A stretch of 8,934 bases of DNA from contig CAIOXF010000062.1 of assembly GCA_903862155.1 (NCBI GenBank), positions 1-8,934 of the forward strand. The letters run 5' to 3'. This DNA is from an uncultured cyanobacterium. Its GTDB lineage: Bacteria; Cyanobacteriota; Cyanobacteriia; PCC-6307; Cyanobiaceae. The notes under the pieces were generated by a model. That model did not search any database, had not been told where the DNA came from, and was given only the letters and a program-made list of their open reading frames with translations. Shown piece after piece: positions 1 through 5,048 of this stretch. The position numbers and the translations under genes are program-made. Numbering within the stretch: position 1 is the stretch's first letter; the number at the start of each line of letters is the position of its first letter.

Positions 1-348
1 CTGCAGCGCCGCTCGATCCAGTGGCATGGTGTGCAGCCCTTCCAGCCCGATTGGGGGCCCGATTCCCATTCCATCGCCTATACGCTCACCAGTTCCGAGC
101 ACCGCTTTCGCGTGCACATGATGGTGAATGCCTGGTGGGAGCCGCTCCACTTCGTGCTGCCGCCCGCGGCGCTGAACGATGAAAACCTCGCCTTCAATGG
201 CGACCCCTGGCATCGCTGGATCGACACCGCCCTGCCCAGCCCCAGCGACATCGTGCGTTGGTCTGAAGCGGTGCCCCTCCAGGAGCCCAGCTACACCGTG
301 CAGCCCCGCGCGTTGGTGGCCCTGGTGGTGGGCCAGCCCGGCGGCTAG
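1..348 (+). CDS. glgX: Glycogen debranching enzyme (isoamylase/GlgX type), C-terminal fragment
   Basis: The reading frame is open from base 1 to a TAG at 346-348 and gives about the last 115 residues of a protein that begins outside the window. The fragment reads WHGVQPFQPDW...DSHSIAYTL, then MMVNAWWEPLHFVLPP, then WIDTALPSPSDI and a final YTVQPRALVALV stretch. This pattern is characteristic of the C-terminal beta-sandwich domain of bacterial GlgX and plant-type isoamylases, which hydrolyse alpha-1,6 branches of glycogen or limit dextrins in the cytosol. The catalytic GH13 barrel lies upstream and cannot be checked. The GTG at base 31 is only an internal valine codon, not a start. The gene converges on the minus-strand operon, and its stop shares the CTAG at 345-348 with the neighbour's stop. 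The family assignment is from recognised motifs; glgX rather than a treX/isoamylase name is a judgement. Confidence 0.88.
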   Translation: MQRRSIQWHGVQPFQPDWGPDSHSIAYTLTSSEHRFRVHMMVNAWWEPLHFVLPPAALNDENLAFNGDPWHRWIDTALPSPSDIVRWSEAVPLQEPSYTVQPRALVALVVGQPGG

Positions 349-1742
349 CGCACCACCAGCTGCAGCCGGTGGCCATCGGGATCGGCGATCTGCAGGCCGG
401 CGCGGAAGCCGAGCTGGCTGGCCGCAGCCGCCGGCAGGGTGATCACCCCGGGGCTGAGCACCTGGCCGCCGTAGCTCTCCACCTGGGCGGCGAGTTCCTC
501 CAGCTGCTCTGCGTGATCGCCCACCAGCAGCCGGATCTGGCCATGGGCCCGGTCCTGGGCCTTGAGGTCGGACGGCATCGGCCGGCCGCCGCTGGGGCTG
601 CGGTAGTCGAGGCATTCGATCCCCGCGCCTGAGGGGCAGCGGTGGCCGGTGATGCGTACCTGGGTGCCCGCAAGGCCATCGAGGCCGTCTTGTTCAGGTC
701 CGTGGTTCACCCCGTCGCCACCGAGGCGCAGCCCCAGCAGTTCGTCATAGAAGCGGCAGCTGCGGTTGCTGTCGCTGATGCCGATGGCGCTGTGGTCGAT
801 GCCGAGAAACACGCCGGGCTCGCTCTTCTCATGCCAGCGGGCATCCCCCTTGCCGGTGGGGAAGGCCAGCAGCTCCAGGCTGTGGCCCTCGGGGGTGTGG
901 AACTTGAACGCCTCAATCCCCGCCGCCGCGGTGTTCCAGTCGGGCAGGCGCTGGGGAGCTGAGGAGATCGGCGCGATGGTGCCGCTGGCGATGCCCTCCC
1001 GCACGCCTGCGCTGGCCTGATTCAGATCGCGCACCACGATGCAGATGTGCTGGAACCACAGGTCGTTGCTGCGGGCATCGCTGGGGAAGGGCCGTCCAGG
1101 GCGCTGCCCTGGTGCCAGCTCCCGCACCTCCAGCAGCTCCAGGTGCTCCTGGCCAAGGGCCAGCCGCACCAGCTTCAGCTGCGCGCCGGGAAGGCCCACC
1201 AGGGCGGCGTAGTCCGGCCCTGGATCGATGGCATCGAGGCGGCGGAAGCCCAGCTGGCAGCAGAAGAAGGCGGCGCACGCCTCGGCATCGCCGCAGCTGA
1301 AGCTCACCGCCTCCAGGTGGGGCCAAATCGGCAGGGCGGCGGCTCCGGCCGCGGCGATCGCCGCATCCCGCTGGGGCGTCATCCCCGACACCCCGATGCC
1401 GCCCACCAGGCCATCGGCGAAGCGCAGGGATAGCCCTCCGCCCATGGCGGCGGCCGGCTGACCCAGCACCGTGGCGAGTTGCAGCAAGGCGGGTCGCTCA
1501 CCGTTGATGGCGCTCTCCATCGCGGCGGTGTCTTGGCCGGTTAAGGCCGCCATGCGCGCTTTGGCGATGGCCGCCTCAGCGCTCGCGGTCGAGGCGCCGG
1601 GGCGGCGATGGAATCCGAGCAGATGGCCGCCTCCGTCCACCACGGCCAAGCTCACCTGGGCTTCATCCAGGTGGGCTTCGGCAAGGGCGGCGTCGATCAG
1701 GCGCTGCACGTCGCCGGGCTCCAGCTGGTGGACGCGTTGCAT
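345..1742 (-). CDS. GlcG/HbpS-domain protein fused to two VOC (glyoxalase-like) domains
   Basis: This 465-aa protein has three parts. Residues 7-136 match the GlcG/HbpS (DUF336) fold, with SLAVVDGGGHLLGF at 31-44, AIAKARMAALTG at 58-69 and GGIGVSGM at 114-121. Residues 143-295 form one VOC domain and 312-465 a second, each with two beta-alpha-beta modules (for example FFCCQLGF at 159-166 and FYDELLGL at 331-338). The usual VOC metal ligands look incomplete. In the first domain H232 and E290 are present but A145 sits where His is expected. In the second H317 is present but Q402 and Q461 replace His and Glu. The ATG at 1742 is preferred to one 23 codons upstream because that extension reads through the preceding Nif11 gene in another frame and has no family resemblance. 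It is last in the four-gene operon, 4 bp after the Nif11 stop. GlcG domains occur with glycolate or haem-binding functions and VOC domains with dioxygenases, isomerases or lyases; the substrate here is unknown. Confidence 0.85.
   Translation of the reverse strand: MQRVHQLEPGDVQRLIDAALAEAHLDEAQVSLAVVDGGGHLLGFHRRPGASTASAEAAIAKARMAALTGQDTAAMESAINGERPALLQLATVLGQPAAAMGGGLSLRFADGLVGGIGVSGMTPQRDAAIAAAGAAALPIWPHLEAVSFSCGDAEACAAFFCCQLGFRRLDAIDPGPDYAALVGLPGAQLKLVRLALGQEHLELLEVRELAPGQRPGRPFPSDARSNDLWFQHICIVVRDLNQASAGVREGIASGTIAPISSAPQRLPDWNTAAAGIEAFKFHTPEGHSLELLAFPTGKGDARWHEKSEPGVFLGIDHSAIGISDSNRSCRFYDELLGLRLGGDGVNHGPEQDGLDGLAGTQVRITGHRCPSGAGIECLDYRSPSGGRPMPSDLKAQDRAHGQIRLLVGDHAEQLEELAAQVESYGGQVLSPGVITLPAAAASQLGFRAGLQIADPDGHRLQLVVR
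1354..1361. repeat. HIP1 palindrome (GCGATCGC)
   Basis: The octamer lies inside the 10-mer GGCGATCGCC (1353-1362) within the GlcG part of the fusion gene. HIP1 is over-represented in many cyanobacterial genomes, so its presence supports that origin. Confidence 0.8.
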
Positions 1743-1746
1743 GACT

Positions 1747-2004
1747 TCAGTTCCACACGATGTCCATGCGCCAGAGGTGGCCCTCCAGCTCCACCCCCGC
1801 GGCGATGGCATTGAGGTCGTCGTCGCTGAGGCGCAGCGTTCCCTCGGCCTGATGCTTCAACAGATCCGCTCCGCTGAACGGGAATCCGCGGCTGGCTCCC
1901 AGCTCGGCCACCGCCAACAGGTTGGGACAGGCCGCCAGTTGGGCCCGCACATCGGGATCTGTCTTCACCTGCTTGAGGAACGCTTCGAGTTGGGGGTTGG
2001 CCAT
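1747..2004 (-). CDS. Nif11 domain / Nif11-like leader peptide family protein
   Basis: This is an 85-aa protein. Residues 1-54 carry the Nif11 pattern: QLEAFLKQVKTDPDVRAQL, then a hydrophobic LLAVAELGASRGFPFS, then ADLLKHQ. Residues 59-70 read LSDDDLNAIAAG, closely resembling the end of the Nif11-type leaders of cyanobacterial prochlorosins and related RiPP precursors (LSD-x-EL-x-x-VAGG), except that the double-glycine is AAG. The 15 residues after it (VELEGHLWRMDIVWN) contain no Cys, Ser or Thr, so this is not an obvious lanthipeptide core. No LanM, radical-SAM or peptidase/exporter gene lies in the window. The start at 2004 is chosen because homology begins there; an upstream in-frame ATG reads through the lactonase gene. 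It lies 5 bp after the lactonase stop and 4 bp before the GlcG-VOC start, so it is embedded in that operon. Whether it is a degenerate precursor or a free-standing regulatory or chaperone-like Nif11 protein is unresolved. Confidence 0.85.
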   Translation of the reverse strand: MANPQLEAFLKQVKTDPDVRAQLAACPNLLAVAELGASRGFPFSGADLLKHQAEGTLRLSDDDLNAIAAGVELEGHLWRMDIVWN

Positions 2005-2009
2005 GGGAG

Positions 2010-2933
2010 TCAGTAGGGGGCGGCAGCGCCGCGGGTGTTGGTGAACAGGGCGTAGAGCGCGGTGGAGGCGCAGAGGAACAGGCGACTGCCGTAGCGGTCG
2101 CCGAAGCAGAGATTGCTGACGCGCCTGGGCACGAGCACCTTCCCCAGCAGGGTGCCGTCGGGGGCGATCACATGCACCCCATCGGCGGCGCCGCACCAGA
2201 GATTGCCGTGCTCATCCACCCGGAAGCCATCGGCCCAGCCGGGGTTGATCTTGTGGAAGATCTCGCCGCCGCTGAGGCTGCGGCCGTCGGCACCCACCTG
2301 GAACACGCGGATGTGTTGACGCGTTTCCGCCATGCCGGGCGCTCCCGACTCCGCCACATAGAGCAGTCGCTCATCCGGTGAGAAGGCCAGGCCGTTGGGG
2401 CCGTCGAAGTCGCTGGCCATGGCCTCCACCACTCCAGTGTCTGGATCCAGACGGTATAGAGCGGGAGGCTGCGCCGACTGTTGGCGCCCGCCCTCGTAGT
2501 CGGTGAGCAGGCCGTAGAGGGGGTCGCTGAACCAGATCGAGCCGTCGCGCTTCACCACCACGTCGTTGGGCGCGTTGAGCCGGTGCCCTCGGGCTTCTCG
2601 GGCGAGGGTGGTGGTGGTGCCATCGAATTCCCTCCGGGTGAGGCAGCGGTTGCGGTGGTGGCACTGGATCAGACGGCCTTGGCGGTCGCGCGTCTGGCCA
2701 TTGGCGAAATCGGATGGCTCTAGAAAGGTGCTGATCCCCTGCCGTTCGCTCCAGCGCAGCGTGCGGTTGTTGGGGATGTCGTTCACCAGCAGGCAGTTGT
2801 GGTCACCGAACCACACCGGGCCCTCCAGCCACCGAAACCCCTCGGCCAGCAACTCCAGCTCGGCGTTGAACAGCACGAGCTCATCAAAACGAGGGTCGTG
2901 GCTCTCGGTGCAGTTGGAGGGTTGGCGCAGCAT
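2010..2933 (-). CDS. SMP-30/gluconolactonase/LRE family protein
   Basis: This 307-aa protein is the usual length for the SMP-30/gluconolactonase family of six-bladed beta-propellers, which hydrolyse aldonolactones using one divalent metal. The expected signatures appear in order: EGFRWLEGPVW at 31-41 with the metal-ligand Glu at E37, RLNAPNDVVV at 118-127 (N120/N123), IWFSDP at 133-138, DFDGPNGLAFSPD at 175-187 with N180, and GWADGFRVDEHGNLW at 232-246 with D235. No signal peptide is apparent, so a cytosolic location is likely. The ATG at 2933 is preferred because it gives the family's N-terminus; longer in-frame versions only read through the upstream cupin gene. The start lies 7 bp after the cupin stop without a clear Shine-Dalgarno, suggesting translational coupling. 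The divergent glucose-dehydrogenase-like SDR could supply its lactone substrate; that is an inference. The exact lactone cannot be read from the sequence. Confidence 0.92.
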   Translation of the reverse strand: MLRQPSNCTESHDPRFDELVLFNAELELLAEGFRWLEGPVWFGDHNCLLVNDIPNNRTLRWSERQGISTFLEPSDFANGQTRDRQGRLIQCHHRNRCLTRREFDGTTTTLAREARGHRLNAPNDVVVKRDGSIWFSDPLYGLLTDYEGGRQQSAQPPALYRLDPDTGVVEAMASDFDGPNGLAFSPDERLLYVAESGAPGMAETRQHIRVFQVGADGRSLSGGEIFHKINPGWADGFRVDEHGNLWCGAADGVHVIAPDGTLLGKVLVPRRVSNLCFGDRYGSRLFLCASTALYALFTNTRGAAAPY

Positions 2934-2940
2934 GGCTGGG

Positions 2941-3393
2941 TCAGCTGGCTTGGGGAATCTCGGGTTGGGGCACCTCGGGCCCGAACTGCACCAGCAGCAG
3001 AACGGCGGCTTCATCGCCGACGGTCCAGGAGCGATGACCCCGACCTTCGCGGGTGCGTTTGTCGTTGCCGAAGGAGATCTCGCCCACGCCCATCTCCACG
3101 GTGTGGCCGTCCATTGTTTCCACCGCCCAGCGGCCGCTGATCGGCACGATCCACTGGGGCACGGGGTTCTCGTGCCATTCGCCGATCCAGCCCGGCGGCA
3201 GCACGGTGAAACGCACGGTGTAATCACCCGGCTGGGGTGATCCCAGCCATTGGGCGGCCGCCCCGGAGCTGATCGAGGCCATCACGAATCCGCCGATCCG
3301 GCCGCGGTTCTGGTGACTGATCCCCTCGGCATCGGTCCACACATGCCAGTAGGGAATCGAGGGTTGGTCGGCCAAGGCCTCAGGGGGTGTCAC
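2941..3393 (-). CDS. Small cupin-domain protein
   Basis: This 150-aa protein has a single predicted cupin beta-barrel. The first cupin motif region is PPGWIGEWHENPVPQWIVPISGRW at 66-89, with a conserved-looking H74, Q80 and closing G87. The second is GEISFGNDKRTREGRGHRSW around 104-123, with H120. The motifs are weaker than in canonical metal cupins, since only one His of the HxH pair is present, so metal binding is uncertain. The GTG at 3391-3393 is the only plausible start giving a full N-terminus; no ATG exists before residue 38. It is the first gene of the minus-strand operon and ends 7 bp before the lactonase start. Small cupins in sugar-catabolic operons act as isomerases, lyases or sensors; its role here is not identifiable. 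The possibility that translation starts at the out-of-frame ATG at 3427 is noted separately. Confidence 0.82.
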   Translation of the reverse strand: MTPPEALADQPSIPYWHVWTDAEGISHQNRGRIGGFVMASISSGAAAQWLGSPQPGDYTVRFTVLPPGWIGEWHENPVPQWIVPISGRWAVETMDGHTVEMGVGEISFGNDKRTREGRGHRSWTVGDEAAVLLLVQFGPEVPQPEIPQAS

Positions 3394-3432
3394 GGCAACG
3401 ACGGCGCCAAGGTTCGGGCGCGTTCATGGTTT

Positions 3433-3448
3433 CACCGTAATGACGGTG
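3433..3448. promoter_or_regulatory. Perfect palindrome in the divergent promoter region (candidate operator)
   Basis: CACCGT (3433-3438) and ACGGTG (3443-3448) form a perfect 6-bp inverted repeat with a 4-bp AATG spacer. It sits in the 117-bp gap between the divergent cupin operon and SDR gene. The symmetry and position fit a dimeric transcription factor site controlling both directions. A weak candidate -10 for the SDR direction (TACGAT, 3470-3475) lies 21 bp downstream, but I cannot find a convincing -35. Seen: the repeat. Inferred: its role as an operator. Confidence 0.4.
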
Positions 3449-3510
3449 TTTGGTTGCGGGAAATCTGCATACGATTCGCAGCAAGACCCATCTCCCTTGC
3501 AGCGCTGCCC

Positions 3511-4317
3511 GTGACCTCCACCAATCCCTATGCGGGCAAAGCCCTCTCCACCCTGTTGCAGGGCAAGGTGGCGATCGTGACCGGCGGCAACAGCGGCATC
3601 GGCAAAGCGATCGTGGAAGCCCTGGCCGAACTCGGCGCCAAGGTGGTGATCGACTACCGCTCCCACCCGGAGGCCACCGAAGAACTGGAGCAGGAGATCG
3701 GCAGTTACGGCGGCAGCAGCTTTGGCGTGCAGGCCGATGTGTCGAAACTCGACGACCTGCAGCGCCTTGTGGACAGCGCCGTGCAGAAGTACGGCCGCCT
3801 CGATGTGATGGTGAACAACGCCGGCATCGAGACCCGCACCTCGATTCTCGATACCACCCCCGACGACTACGACAAGGTGCTTGATGTGAACCTGCGGGGT
3901 GTGTTCTTCGCCACCCAGTTCGCGGCCAAGCAGATGATTGCCCAGGGCGGCGGCGGCCGGATCATCAACATCTCCTCGGTGCATGAGGACTGGCCGATGC
4001 CCAACAACACCCCCTACTGCTGCGCCAAGGGCGGTGTGCGCATGCTTACCCGTACCGCTGCGCTGGAGCTCGCGCCCCATGGGGTCACCGTGGTGAACGT
4101 GGGCCCCGGAGCTGTGGCCACCCCGATCAACGACTCCACGATGAACAATCCGGAGCTGCTGGCCAAGCTCAACGCCGCCATTCCCCTGGGGCGGATGGCC
4201 CAGCCCGATGAGATCGCCAAGGTGGTGGCCTTCCTCGCCAGTGACGCCGCCAGCTACATCACCGCCACCACGATCTTTGCCGACGGCGGCATTATGCAGA
4301 GCAGCCCGGGGCTGTGA
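3511..4317 (+). CDS. Glucose 1-dehydrogenase-like SDR oxidoreductase
   Basis: This is a 268-aa classical short-chain dehydrogenase/reductase. It has the cofactor motif TGGNSGIG (24-31), NNAG (102-105) and a catalytic S156/Y169/K173 triad with the normal 13 and 4 spacings. The stretch NISSVHE around the catalytic Ser is typical of Bacillus-type glucose 1-dehydrogenases, which oxidise beta-D-glucose to glucono-1,5-lactone with NAD(P)+. DYRS (48-51) after beta-2 resembles their NYRS and suggests relaxed NAD/NADP use. The GTG at 3511 is chosen because it gives the expected short N-terminal extension before LQGKVAIVTGG; the open frame continues upstream to 3250 but that part resembles no protein. 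No clear Shine-Dalgarno precedes it. Its stop overlaps the next start (GTGA at 4314-4317). It faces the cupin-lactonase operon, so a dehydrogenase-lactonase pairing is plausible. The substrate is inferred from family resemblance only. Confidence 0.9.
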   Translation: MTSTNPYAGKALSTLLQGKVAIVTGGNSGIGKAIVEALAELGAKVVIDYRSHPEATEELEQEIGSYGGSSFGVQADVSKLDDLQRLVDSAVQKYGRLDVMVNNAGIETRTSILDTTPDDYDKVLDVNLRGVFFATQFAAKQMIAQGGGGRIINISSVHEDWPMPNNTPYCCAKGGVRMLTRTAALELAPHGVTVVNVGPGAVATPINDSTMNNPELLAKLNAAIPLGRMAQPDEIAKVVAFLASDAASYITATTIFADGGIMQSSPGL

Positions 4318-5048
4318 GGCATTTCACCCCGGAGCAGATCAACCGGCTGCGCCATCGCCATCAGGGCTACCTGATCACCTTTGGGGTGGAGCTGCTGCTG
4401 CTGCTGTCGCTCCCCTTGGCCGAGCACAGCGGCTGGCTGCTGTCGTTGATGCTCGTGACGTTGGCAGTGGTGTTGATGAACTGCCTCAGCCGCTATTCAT
4501 CCCTGCGGCGCGGTCGGCCCCTGGTGTATGTGCTCGGCACTCTGGCGATTGCGCTGGAGGTGCTCTGGCATGTGCTGTCGCAGCTGCAGGCCCCCCTCGC
4601 CAGGCCCCTCACCGTGCCCCACGTGATCGTGTGGCTGATGTTCCTCACCCTGGTGCTGTTCCGCAAGGTGAAGTCGTTGATGCGCGAGCCCTACGTGACC
4701 GTGCCGGTGGTGATGGGGGCTGCCGGGGGTTACCTGATGGTGGGCATCGCCGGTGGCCTGCTGCTCACCGCCCTGTGGGTGTTCCATCCAGTGGCCTTCA
4801 ACGCGGCCTCCTTGCCGGGTGCAGGAGCGGGTGTACCGGGGAGCCTGGTCTCCCTTGGCAGGCTTTCAGTGGCTCCGTCATTGATGGCGGGGGCGATCAA
4901 CCTGCTCACCACCGTGGGCAGCCCGGTGCTCAACCCCCGCGATGTGGCCGCCCAGGTAAGCAGCTCGGTGATCACCGTGACCGGCCAGCTCTATGTGGCG
5001 ATCTTGATCGCGCTCATCCTGGGGCGGTTTCAGCAACGGCAGGTCTAG
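4314..5048 (+). CDS. Six-TM ion-channel-like membrane protein with degenerate selectivity filter
   Basis: This 244-aa integral membrane protein has hydrophobic segments at about 19-36, 41-59, 69-90, 102-118, 130-157 and 214-237. A pore-helix-like stretch, SLMAGAINLLTTVGSPVLNP (189-208), lies between the last two. The layout and the final GQLYVAILIALILG (224-237) match the bacterial two-pore-helix ion-channel domain (Ion_trans_2), where the filter normally reads TTVGYGD-x-x-P. Here it is TTVGSPVLNP, so Tyr and the second Gly are lost and potassium selectivity is doubtful. The GTG start overlaps the SDR stop by 4 bp (GTGA), implying coupled translation. The last 35 bp overlap the convergent NDH-2 gene. 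A decayed second copy lies at 6595-6785. It could be a channel of altered selectivity, a non-conducting relative, or a protein with another role. The membrane topology is an estimate by eye. Confidence 0.8.
   Translation: MRHFTPEQINRLRHRHQGYLITFGVELLLLLSLPLAEHSGWLLSLMLVTLAVVLMNCLSRYSSLRRGRPLVYVLGTLAIALEVLWHVLSQLQAPLARPLTVPHVIVWLMFLTLVLFRKVKSLMREPYVTVPVVMGAAGGYLMVGIAGGLLLTALWVFHPVAFNAASLPGAGAGVPGSLVSLGRLSVAPSLMAGAINLLTTVGSPVLNPRDVAAQVSSSVITVTGQLYVAILIALILGRFQQRQV

Noticed and set aside
1747..2004. Lanthipeptide (prochlorosin-type) biosynthetic cluster
   Set aside because: Only a leader-like peptide is present; there is no LanM, no protease/exporter and no Cys/Ser/Thr in the putative core.
3424..4080. 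218-codon minus-strand frame over the SDR gene
   Set aside because: It is a shadow of the SDR reading frame with low-complexity, His/Gly-rich translation and no recognisable family.
4389..4404. CTG run in the channel-like gene as a microsatellite
   Set aside because: It encodes a leucine run in the first TM segment and is explained by codon preference.
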